DNA of 25,000 bases from Chrysomallon squamiferum (Eukaryota > Mollusca > Gastropoda > Neomphalida > Peltospiridae), in assembly GCA_012295275.1 (NCBI GenBank), contig CM022671.1:36046683-36071682 (forward strand), read 5' to 3'. Shown piece by piece: positions 9,921-18,391 of this stretch; position 1 is the first letter of the stretch, and the number at the start of each line of letters is the position of its first letter. A program made the position numbers and the translations under genes. Under the pieces are notes generated by a model. The model was not told where the DNA came from, ran no database searches, and was given only the letters and a program-made list of their open reading frames with translations.

Positions 9921-9953
<33 letters not shown>
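9808..9953. repeat. Compound A-rich, (AAC)n, (AGC)n, (AAT)n tract
   Basis: AAAAAT units at 9810-9838, then AAC/AGC/ACT units from 9862 and pure AAT from about 9920. Minus-strand frames here encode only Tyr, Cys, Ile or Val runs. Confidence 0.9.
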
Positions 9954-9954
<1 letters not shown>

Positions 9955-10840
9955 TGATAATAGAATTTTGTTATAAAATCGTGTTGACAGCACGTAACTG
10001 TTAATCTCCGAATCTCGCTCTCTGCAAATAATGACACGTAACCTACGCGACCTCGGAACAAGTAAGTTTTAAATGCCATGGACAACTAAAGCGTACTCGA
10101 AATGCAATGAACAAGCTCGACACGATTAATAGTTACACAAAGCTCTGGTCGTACCCGCTTTCACAAAGCCGTGTAGTTCTCAAGGGTGTAATCCATTCAT
10201 GCAGTCAGCGTGCATAAACTCTGCATTATCGCCCAATATCAAAACCCGCCGCAGTCGAAAACCACAATACACAAAGTTCCTAACGGTCGAGTCAGAATCG
10301 TGCTGGAAAAGCACTAAGTATGTAACTACAAGAAAAATAATTTGCTGTGTAAAATGCACGCGGTGGTGAAGAGATTATTTTCTATGATGTGCTTTTCGGC
10401 TCGGAATGCCTTGGGTGTATGACAATTAAACGCGGTTAACTTGGTGCTTTCCATTCAGCAGTGTTTGTCGTTTCGTGGACACATGCCAGCCTTTTCGGTA
10501 TAACTTGTTTTCAAAGCGCTGTCTGTAGGAAAACTCGCCCGTGTTTTATTGTGACAAGAAATAAAAGAAAAAGAAAGAAAAAAAAAAGGTCTTCTTTAGC
10601 CGAAACGTCAGGTGTGTGTAAACAAATCATCCTCACAGAGAAAGGAACAATTGAGGAAAGTTGTAGAATTTTCTGTACACGTCTAAAAGCGAGTGTGCAG
10701 CTTTGGAACCTACGTGATCTGTGCCCTGTATGACTGAGGTGTTCGGGTGAGCGAAGCAAAGACGTTCAGAGGTTGTGACTCGTCTGAGGACTAGAGCACG
10801 TTAGTTAAAATAAAAAGAATTACGACTTAAACTGGACTGT

Positions 10841-10957
10841 ATGGAGTCCGCACTCGGTGAAGTAATGCGACTGCAAAACAGAAAACTGTGGAAGGTTTGG
10901 CAAAATATGTGTGTTTTCAGATTACCTGGACATTTGAAATATTTCAGTATGCAATGA
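10841..10957 (+). other. Upstream ORF of 38 codons in the probable 5' leader
   Basis: An ATG at 10841 (context TGTATGG) opens 38 codons ending in TGA at 10955-10957, 139 bases before the channel ATG. If this part of the leader is in the mature RNA, the uORF could lower channel translation. It is lost if the intron ends at 10920, because the two signals overlap. Its peptide resembles nothing that I recognise. Confidence 0.3.
10906..10920 (+). promoter_or_regulatory. Candidate 3' splice site for a 5'-leader intron
   Basis: ATGTGTGTTTTCAG has a T-rich tract directly before AG at 10919-10920, 176 bases upstream of the channel ATG. Invertebrate Kv1 genes with intronless coding regions can carry a leader intron. 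A second weaker AG lies at 10948-10949. Confidence 0.3.
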
Positions 10958-11096
10958 ATTTTATTTCACCTTATACTGTCTGAACGTGACTCGTGAAAGT
11001 TAAGAAGAACATTTTGATTTGTACGTAAAAAGAAAAACTGTTTTAGAGAAGACAAAGGAACATTATAAAACTAACGCACGTTACAAACAGTTCAAA

Positions 11097-12569
11097 ATGC
11101 ACTTCATATCTAACGCTCCTGTCGACAACCGTCCCTACAACCACCAGAACTACCTGAAACCTGACGAGTTCCACAGCTACTCGCCCAACGTCAGCCGCCG
11201 CAACTCCACCATCAGCGCCATCTTCCACCACACTCACAACGAGGACGTCTACCTGAACGAATTCCACCACCACAACAACAACAACTTCGACGAGGCGCTG
11301 CAGCACTTGATGGCCGACGCGGGGACGGACGGGAAGAGCGGAGAGTACGGCCACTGCCACGGCGAGCAGCTAGACGAGGACCACGACTGCGTCACGGAGC
11401 AGTGTCACAGAGTCACCATCAACGTGAGCGGACTCAAGTTCCAGACTCAGCTGAGGACGCTGAATCGCCTGCCGAACACTCTGCTGGGAGACCCGGAGAA
11501 GCGGGAGAAGTACTGGGACGAGGAGCGGGAGGAGTTCTTCTTCGACCGCCACAGACCCACGTTCCAGGCCGTTCTGTACTACTACCAGAGCGGAGGACGT
11601 CTGAAGCGTCCGCTCGAGGTCCCCCTCGACATCTTCATCAACGAGCTGCACTTCTACGAGATCAGCAACAACGCCATCGAGGAGTTCAAGCGGGCCGAGG
11701 GCTGCCTCATGGAACACGACGACCCCGTCCTGAAACCGACAAACGAACTTCAGCTCAAGCTGTTCGAGATGATGGAGTATCCCGAGAGTTCCGTCTGGGC
11801 CAAGATCGTCGCCATTCTGTCCGTCGCGTTCATCCTCGTGTCCGTGACGACGTTCTGCGTGGAGACTCTGCCTCACTTCAGAAACAAAGACTGCGTGAAC
11901 AAGACGGTGACCGTGAACGGGACGAGGAGAGTGATTCGTGTGCCCAACTATATGGAGCCGCTGTTCATCACCGAGTCTTGCTGCATCGGCTGGTTCGTCA
12001 TCGAGATGTTCCTTCGCTTCGCCGTGTGCCCGTCGAAGAAAATCTTTCTGAAAAATCTCATCAATTGGATCGACGTGATTGCTATAGTTCCTTATTTCAT
12101 CTTCCTCTCCATAACCCTCGTCACTGGGGTGTGCAGCACGAGTACCAAGACCGGGGGGCTGTCAGTACTGCGCGTGCTCAGAGTCGTGAGAATCCTCAAG
12201 CTGAGCAAGCATTCTGAGGGTTTGAAGATCCTGGGAAAGACTCTGAAGACGAGCATTCGCGAGCTCACCATGTTTCTCATGTTTCTGGGAATCGCCACTG
12301 TCATGTTCTCGGGAGCTGTCTACTACGCAGAGTCGGCGCAACAAACCGGACAGTTCTCCAGCATTCCAGACACGTTCTGGTGGGCCATTGTTTCTATGAC
12401 AACGGTGGGTTACGGTGACTACGTGCCTACTGGAGCTATTGGCAAGTGTCTGGGTGGTATGTGCGTGCTGTCTGGAGTGCTGGCCATCGCCCTCCCTGTC
12501 CCCGTCATTGTAGCCAACTTCAACAACTACTACCGTCAGTACACTGGCCGAGGCTATGGCTCTATCTGA
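11097..12569 (+). CDS. Shaker-type (Kv1) voltage-gated potassium channel, single exon
   Basis: A 490-residue K+ channel subunit expected to tetramerise in the plasma membrane. The ATG at 11097 (A at -3) is the first in-frame ATG after a TAA at 11001; the frame is also open upstream of it, but without an ATG. Order in residues: Asn/His-rich N-terminus with RRNS (34-37); T1 tetramerisation domain 105-202 of Kv1 type, without the HxC/CC zinc motif of Kv2-4; S1 about 233-255; S1-S2 loop with two N-glycosylation sequons (268, 274); S2 with E293, F300 and E303; S3 with D326; S4 with R359, R362, R365, K368 and K371; pore helix FWW and filter TVGYGD (436-441); S6 with G460 and PVP (467-469). S4 lacks the first Shaker charge (Ser356). 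The position of Shaker T449 is Val. The tail after S6 is only about 13 residues and has no PDZ ligand, whereas Kv1 tails are usually 60 or more. Coding sequence is GC-rich against AT-rich flanks. Family assignment is secure; subtype and paralogue are not. Confidence 0.96.
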   Translation: MHFISNAPVDNRPYNHQNYLKPDEFHSYSPNVSRRNSTISAIFHHTHNEDVYLNEFHHHNNNNFDEALQHLMADAGTDGKSGEYGHCHGEQLDEDHDCVTEQCHRVTINVSGLKFQTQLRTLNRLPNTLLGDPEKREKYWDEEREEFFFDRHRPTFQAVLYYYQSGGRLKRPLEVPLDIFINELHFYEISNNAIEEFKRAEGCLMEHDDPVLKPTNELQLKLFEMMEYPESSVWAKIVAILSVAFILVSVTTFCVETLPHFRNKDCVNKTVTVNGTRRVIRVPNYMEPLFITESCCIGWFVIEMFLRFAVCPSKKIFLKNLINWIDVIAIVPYFIFLSITLVTGVCSTSTKTGGLSVLRVLRVVRILKLSKHSEGLKILGKTLKTSIRELTMFLMFLGIATVMFSGAVYYAESAQQTGQFSSIPDTFWWAIVSMTTVGYGDYVPTGAIGKCLGGMCVLSGVLAIALPVPVIVANFNNYYRQYTGRGYGSI

Positions 12570-12674
12570 CACCGTCTGGATCTCAGTGAATACCATGTGG
12601 ATCTTAAAGAAAACTGTCTGGATCTCAGTGATTACTGTTTAGATTTCATTGAATATTTTCTGGATCCGAGCTGA
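12570..12674 (+). other. In-frame heptapeptide-repeat extension after the Kv1 stop
   Basis: In the same frame as the channel, the bases after TGA (12567-12569) stay open for 34 codons to a second TGA at 12672-12674. They read as seven-residue units of the form xLDLSEY: RLDLSEY, HVDLKEN, CLDLSDY, CLDFIEY, then FLDPS and stop. Beyond the second TGA two more units (SLDLREY, CPDLSET) remain in frame before a TAG at 12732-12734. The Asp is kept in every complete unit. This could be a C-terminal tail reached by stop readthrough or by recoding, a tail lost through a recent nonsense mutation, or a non-coding 21-bp repeat that happens to be open in this frame. Confidence 0.4.
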
Positions 12675-12790
12675 TCCTCACTGGATCTTAGAGAATACTG
12701 TCCGGATCTTAGTGAAACATTGTCTGGATGTTAGTTAAATACTGTCCGGATCGTAGTGGATATTGTCCAGATCTGTTTATTCACTATAGT
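12571..12790. repeat. Degenerate 21-bp minisatellite directly after the Kv1 stop
   Basis: The landmark GGATC or a one-base variant recurs at 12578, 12599, 12620, 12641, 12662, 12683 and 12704, exactly 21 bases apart. It then recurs at 12726, 12748 and 12769, spaced 22, 22 and 21. The unit is close to TGTCTGGATCTCAGTGAATAC. Looser copies recur near 12877, 12908 and 12929. The array lies in the probable 3' UTR. Confidence 0.9.
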
Positions 12791-13221
12791 TAAACATATA
12801 GCTCTATCTGCCAAGTTCAGTGACAGTTAATATCATTATATGACATGACGTAATAGTGCCTTGCTATCACATTTTGTTTGGATGTTATCAGGTTTCATTC
12901 AAATAATGTCTGGATACTTTATCATTGTGTCTGGATTCGGTTAATATTAACTGTGCCTCGCCTGAAATACTCAGTTTTATATTAAACACTACAGTATTGT
13001 TGAAATAATTTACAACAACTCTTCTTTTATGACTCAGTGACGACTCTGTTACAAAAACAGCCACTACTACTACAACATGCATTACGTCTCTGCGTGAGAT
13101 GTCTGTGATAATGTTCTGTGAGATATGTTCTGGAAAAAAACAAAACATTTCGTTAATTTAGTCTCGCAGCATGAGATGTAAACTATACAGTAAATCAACT
13201 ACACGAGCTGGTTTACTTCAT
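12791..13221 (+). other. Probable 3' UTR remainder of the Kv1 gene
   Basis: AT-rich sequence with isolated copies of the 21-bp unit to about 12950. TATAGCTCTATCTG at 12797-12810 nearly repeats the last codons of the channel (CTATGGCTCTATCTG at 12554-12568), which suggests a local duplication. The 86-codon minus-strand open frame here has no recognisable domain. Confidence 0.4.
12981..12986 (+). terminator. Candidate polyadenylation signal (ATTAAA)
   Basis: ATTAAA, the common variant hexamer, about 410 bases after the Kv1 stop. An AATAAA is first met on this strand at 13641-13646, roughly 1.07 kb after the stop. Either could serve; transcript 3' ends are needed to choose. Confidence 0.3.
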
Positions 13222-13259
13222 ATAATATATTTTTATATTATTTATTATTATCGTTATTA

Positions 13260-13313
<54 letters not shown>

Positions 13314-13330
13314 TATTATTATTGTTATAG
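13222..13330. repeat. (TTA)n microsatellite
   Basis: Mostly pure TTA units from 13260 to 13322 with a degenerate lead. The plus-strand frame of 145 codons that crosses this and the next array is repeat translation, not a gene. Confidence 0.95.
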
Positions 13331-13430
13331 CTAAAATAGTTTATTTTAGACATTCATTCCGTAATTTTAGTTCATCATTTTTTTATTCCATCAATCCGTT
13401 ATTTTATCTGTTCATCATTTCTATATATAC

Positions 13431-13566
13431 ATCAATTTGTTCATGTCTGTTTATCTGTCTATCTATCTATCTATCTATCTGTCTGTCTGTCTGTCTATCT
13501 ATCTATCCATTCATCTATCCATATATACTTCTATCTATCTGTCTCTCTGTCTGTCTGTCTATAATA
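13431..13566. repeat. (TCTA)n/(TCTG)n microsatellite
   Basis: Mixed TCTA and TCTG tetramers with substitutions. It is the complementary orientation of the GATA array at 4981-5198. Confidence 0.9.
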
Positions 13567-13890
13567 TCTGACTGTCTATTTCCCTATGTTTTTTTTTTCA
13601 TTAGATAATGTTGAAATGGAGTTACAGAATACACGTGTATAATAAAAACATGTCAGAAATAGATATCTCACTTTGTCTTGGCGTACAGAATATCACCACG
13701 TTTATTTATCTTTATTCTCGATGTATTCACCTCCCTAGTAAACAAAATTAGGCATTAACATTAATCACTGTATTAAGTTATTATTTTTGCGAGCTGTATA
13801 TTATAGTTTCCTCTCCCAAGCGAAATGTAGGCTGTAATTTATTACAGGAGAGCGTATGTGCCATTTGTTAATTATAAAATAAATACACAA
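13567..13890. other. Unique AT-rich sequence
   Basis: Contains AATAAA at 13641-13646, possibly a distal polyadenylation signal for the channel. Nothing else is identified. Confidence 0.4.
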
Positions 13891-13893
13891 AAT

Positions 13894-14465
<572 letters not shown>

Positions 14466-14468
14466 ACG

Positions 14469-14765
14469 TCTATTAACTACTACTGTTCCTACTGCTGATT
14501 TTACTACTTCAAATGTTCTACTGCTACTCCTACTCCTCGTAGTTTAACGACATCTACTACTGCGACCACAATCACTACTACTATCACTTCTACGGATTTT
14601 ACTACAACTATTAGACATTCACTACTACCACTACTGCTGTTACTATAACTACGTCTACTACTTTTACTATAACAACATCTACTTCTTCAATATCTTCAAT
14701 ATTTACTGTTACTACTGAAGTTAACATTACTAGAAGACTATACTATAATTACCACTACTTATTGT
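14469..14765. repeat. Degenerate (ACT)n trinucleotide tract
   Basis: About 300 bases dominated by ACT/CTA units with many substitutions (ACT, ACC, TCT, ATA). One frame reads as a short Thr-rich stretch but is broken repeatedly by stops, so a mucin-like coding origin is not supported. Confidence 0.8.
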
Positions 14766-14833
14766 AACTTTAATATGAAAACTAGCAAAACCATTACTAA
14801 CTTTACTATTAAAACTAGCAAAACTTACCATCT

Positions 14834-15025
<192 letters not shown>

Positions 15026-15164
15026 AATGAGCTGAGGAATGGCTGTGATATTAGTTGTAAAACAGAAATATTCTGTAGACAGATTTCTGCTGTGTAAAAT
15101 TTTTGCTAATAAATATTTTATATTTCACTTGTGTTTCTTGATTATTATTGTTGAGAAACGGTAC

Positions 15165-15285
15165 ATTATTTATTTATTTACTATTTATTATTGTTATTAT
15201 TATTATTATTGTTACTTTAATGTTGTTGTTGTTGTTGTAGTTATTGTTGTTGTTCTTCTTCTTCTTCTTATTATTATTATTATTG
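15165..15285. repeat. Compound (TTTA)n (TTA)n (TTG)n (TTC)n tract
   Basis: A succession of T-rich repeats: TTTA at 15168, TTA at 15188, TTG at 15222, TTC at 15255 and TTA at 15269. Confidence 0.9.
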
Positions 15286-15923
15286 GCATCGTCATTGTTG
15301 ATGTTAATTTATTACATTGTTGGTGGTGTCGTTGTTGCTTATGTTCTTATTAACAAAGAAGTTTGTTAGAGAGAGAAACAGATCAGATAATTCATTCCAC
15401 ACCATAGTTTTACGTCATAAAAGTAATACATCAGCTTTGTGTAAATAATATTTTATTACCACGTGTATGTTAACCAACATGCTCGTAAGTTGTTGTTTTA
15501 TTTGGTGTTAGAATATCAAAATATTCTCTTTTCAGTTTTTAATGAAGGTAATGCAGGATATGTACAAAATAAAAAGAACAACAACGATAGAAAAAAATTG
15601 AAATGAAATACTCAGCTACTAACGAGAAGACAACTCTTCTTGGGAAAACGTCATTATGCGATTATCGTTCTTACATTGTTCAGATTTCATCGATTTAAAT
15701 TAATCGAGAATCGTATATTTTTAAAATTAGTTATAAAAAATCAAGGAATTTGCTTGTTTATTTATTTATGATAAATATGTTAAACAATTGTAATTCTGAA
15801 GAAAAAAAGTATTAAATAAAATAAAATAAAAAGAGAGAAAAAGAGCTACTTTCATCCGTTTCGATCGAAAGAGATCAACAACAACTACATCATCGATATC
15901 GTCGACAACAGAAACAATAACAA
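15286..15923. other. AT-rich sequence, nothing identified
   Basis: Short stretch of mixed composition at 15600-15670. No gene or structured repeat can be supported. Confidence 0.5.
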
Positions 15924-15954
15924 AAATAAAAAAAAAAAAAAAAAAATAAACAAA

Positions 15955-15993
<39 letters not shown>
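15924..15993. repeat. A run then (AAAT)n
   Basis: A-rich run at 15925-15946 followed by perfect AAAT tetramers to 15993. Confidence 0.95.
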
Positions 15994-16149
15994 AATGTTT
16001 ATGAAACAACAGACTAAGCAGGTATAGGTTTTTCAGAGATTTATTAAAATTCAACAACACATTGTATATGAAAATACAGGTATATAAAATATGGTAGTAC
16101 TCGGGGTTTTCACAGGAAAAGCTGTAACTCACAACGCGAAATCACAAAA

Positions 16150-16165
16150 CTTTTTTTTTTTTTTT
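16150..16165. repeat. Short T run
   Basis: T homopolymer of about 16 bases. Confidence 0.85.
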
Positions 16166-16229
16166 ACTAATGTACACAGATAATTTTAATACTGGAATGT
16201 CTAATTCACCAGCTATATATTGAAAAGTT

Positions 16230-16259
16230 AACAATAACAATAATATTAATAACAAAAAC

Positions 16260-16311
<52 letters not shown>
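16230..16311. repeat. (AAC)n then (AAT)n microsatellite
   Basis: AAC-rich degenerate units followed by pure AAT units from about 16258 to 16311. Confidence 0.95.
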
Positions 16312-16312
<1 letters not shown>

Positions 16313-16667
16313 AAAAGTTTTACAATTCAGTACAATATATTTGTAAGACAATGAATTACATTAATAATTTAATACATCATATTCATAATTAGTTACTATC
16401 GATTCATAATTAAATATAATGGATTTATAATGTAATGTAGAATATTCATAATTACAAATAATAGATTTGTTATGAAATAAAAAGGGGTCCTTTCAGTATA
16501 ATTAATTATAAATAAAGAAAAAATAAAAAAATAAAGTATAAATCGAAACTGAAAAATATGTAAGCATTTCCATGATTGCAATAAAAACGTGATTAAATTT
16601 ATAATTTTCATGATGAATTACTCATTCGTTTTAAAAACCAGTTTAACAAAATACTGCTGATGTTGGT
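16312..16667. other. Very AT-rich sequence with recurring ATTCATAATTA phrases
   Basis: The phrase ATTCATAATTA recurs at about 16380, 16401 and 16448 among related text (GGATTTATAATG). It looks like a decayed short tandem repeat. No coding evidence. Confidence 0.4.
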
Positions 16668-16765
16668 ACATCTACTACTACTATTACGACCACAGCTACA
16701 GCTACTACAGTAGTCGTAGTAGTAGAAGTAGTAGTATAATAGTTGTAACAGTATTAGTAATAGTA
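16668..16765. repeat. Inverted trinucleotide repeat, (TAC)n facing (GTA)n
   Basis: TAC/CTA units on the left half and AGT/GTA units on the right half meet at ACTACAGTAGT (an 11-base palindrome) near 16704-16714. The whole could fold as an imperfect hairpin of about 40 bases per arm. Confidence 0.75.
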
Positions 16766-17688
16766 ATAATAAATGAATTTTTAAAAATCTAAGAAATTAA
16801 AACAAAAACCATTTGACCATTCTATTTTTGAATAAGAAAATAACAATGAACGAATTAATAAATGTAATTCTTAAATTTTAATGTATGTATGAATATTTCG
16901 ATAATAATAACATCATAATAATATCGTACTAAAAACTATAATCATAATAATAAATTTATCAACTTTTTAAATACATATTACATATCGAATACTTCAAATA
17001 AATGTACAGTTTTTTTTTTCTTTTTAAGGCACCGCGGTTTTATTGAACGTATTTACAAACATTGTATATTAACTACTAGTGACAATAAAATTAAAAAAAA
17101 ATAACTTTAAATGTGTCCACCGTTAGACACAAATTGCAAAACATTATGCACTTGACTTCGTGATCGAAAAAAAAAAAGATTAATTAAAGTTAAAAATACC
17201 AATTCCAATTCAAAAACAGTTTTGATTATTATTTTAGAAAATAAATTAATAATAATAATAACAATACAATAAAGGATTATGGAAACAAATACTTTTGCGT
17301 GTACAGTGAAAAACATCGTCATTTACATAATTATATACAAACAAAATATGTGAATGAGATTGCATTTTCAATACAATTCACGTTGTAATTATTAAAAAAA
17401 TAACTTACTCTGTGTTGTATGTGCTGAAGATTACAGTTCTACAGTAACAGCTGATATGACTACTAAATAATGTCTACGGTGCTTTTGGCAACCGTAATGT
17501 TCTGTACACTGGCGTTCTGTTCTTTCTTGAAACTGTGACTGACAACAAATGTGTCGTCACGTGAGTACTTTCTGTACACAGGATTTCAGCTGGAGGTTAA
17601 ATCACAAAAACTTGCTAATGATCTGATCTGAGGACGTTTTGCCAAATCTGAGATGACTCCCAGTTCCTAGACGAAGGATTTCGAATCA

Positions 17689-17691
<3 letters not shown>
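16766..17691. other. AT-rich sequence, nothing identified
   Basis: The 71-codon minus-strand frame near 17107-17322 has no recognisable domain. A T run lies at 17010-17024 and an A run at 17167-17176. No gene can be supported. Confidence 0.5.

Positions 17692-17720
<29 letters not shown>
17692..17720. repeat. 29-base A run
   Basis: Uninterrupted A homopolymer. Confidence 0.95.
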
Positions 17721-17860
17721 CAATCACGATTCTGAAACTGTTTCTGCTTCCACGGCTCAGTCTGTGTGGCTGTCTAGTGATCAGGTTCAAAACAAACAAA
17801 TAAAAACAAAAAACTTTCATGATGCAAACAGATTCCTTTCACTCCAACATAAAGGATTAA

Positions 17861-18134
17861 GCTACGTTCACACTACGCGATTTAATGTCCTCTCTTTGAT
17901 GTGTTATAAATAAAATAAAATTAAATACTGATGGCGACGGATTTCTATTAGGACAATCAGGACACAGTATGTTTTTAGTTTGTACTGAAAAGTAATCTCA
18001 TTAAAGTAGAAATTTTGTCTCACATTTTATTTTACTGCACGAAGTTAGACGTTGAAATCTTTCACGTCTCATTTATGACTTCTCGTAGATGCTAACGATC
18101 GCATACCACATAAGTCGCGCAGTGTGAACGCAGC
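17861..18134. mobile_element. MITE-like element with 20-bp terminal inverted repeats
   Basis: GCTACGTTCACACTACGCGA at 17861-17880 is matched at 18115-18134 by its reverse complement with 18 of 20 positions identical; both differences are A/G. The element is 274 bp, AT-rich inside and has no open frame, as expected of a non-autonomous DNA transposon. It is flanked on the left by TTAA (17857-17860) and on the right by TTTA (18135-18138). This could be a decayed TTAA target-site duplication of piggyBac or Kolobok type, but that class is inferred from four bases only. It ends 30 bp downstream of the stop of the minus-strand exon at 18165-18391. Confidence 0.75.
18026..18031 (-). terminator. Candidate polyadenylation signal inside the MITE
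   Basis: AATAAA on the minus strand, about 135 bases past the stop codon of the exon at 18165-18391. If that exon is real, the transposon may supply the 3' end of its transcript. Confidence 0.3.
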
Positions 18135-18164
18135 TTTACAAAGGGTGTATATATTTTTAAACTA

Positions 18165-18391
18165 CTATTTCACTTTGGGGGGTTCTTCTTTTAGTTTTAA
18201 CTTTTCTCTGTCGCCATTGGAATGTTCCTCTCTTGACAACCGAACGTATCTGACAACCTTCAGCTTTCTCCTGTTGCCGTAGAAATGACAGTACAAGGAA
18301 CCGGCTACAAGAATCACCATGGTGATGGCACATAAGACACCGGCGATGTAGTACGACTCTCTCCTCACCACCAGAATGGAATTCTCTATAC
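18165..18391 (-). CDS. Candidate last exon of a single-pass membrane protein (unrecognised)
   Basis: On the minus strand TTTGTATTCAG at 18402-18392 is a plausible 3' splice site. It opens a phase-1 frame of 74 codons to TAG at 18165-18167. The translation has a juxtamembrane stretch (IENSILVVRRES), a clear hydrophobic helix of about 21 residues (YYIAGVLCAITMVILVAGSLY), then a basic cytoplasmic tail ending EEPPKVK. This order, extracellular end, one helix and a positive inside flank (GNRRKLK), is typical of a type I membrane protein's last exon. Base composition is higher in GC than the flanks. I do not recognise the family. No upstream exon could be identified inside the window. An overlapping frame lacks the hydrophobic segment and is less likely. 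Confidence 0.5.

Larger units (their letters stand above)
9954..11096 (+). promoter_or_regulatory. Probable promoter and 5' leader of the Kv1 channel gene
   Basis: This stretch is richer in CpG and less repetitive than anything further upstream, and it leads directly into the channel ATG. No clear TATA box or initiator can be fixed. The frame of the channel is closed by TAA at 11001-11003, so coding does not extend upstream in the genomic sequence. A non-coding first exon joined to a coding exon by an intron ending at 10920 is one reasonable model. The extent of the leader cannot be set without transcript data. Confidence 0.4.

Noticed and set aside
11019-11096. A longer open frame for the channel starting at 11019
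   Set aside because: The first codon there is TTG, not ATG. The first in-frame ATG after the TAA at 11001 is at 11097, with a good A at -3.
11043-12596. Several long open frames on the opposite strand and in another frame across the channel
   Set aside because: They are shadows of a GC-rich coding sequence with biased codons. None has a recognisable domain, whereas the channel frame contains a complete T1-S1-S6 architecture.
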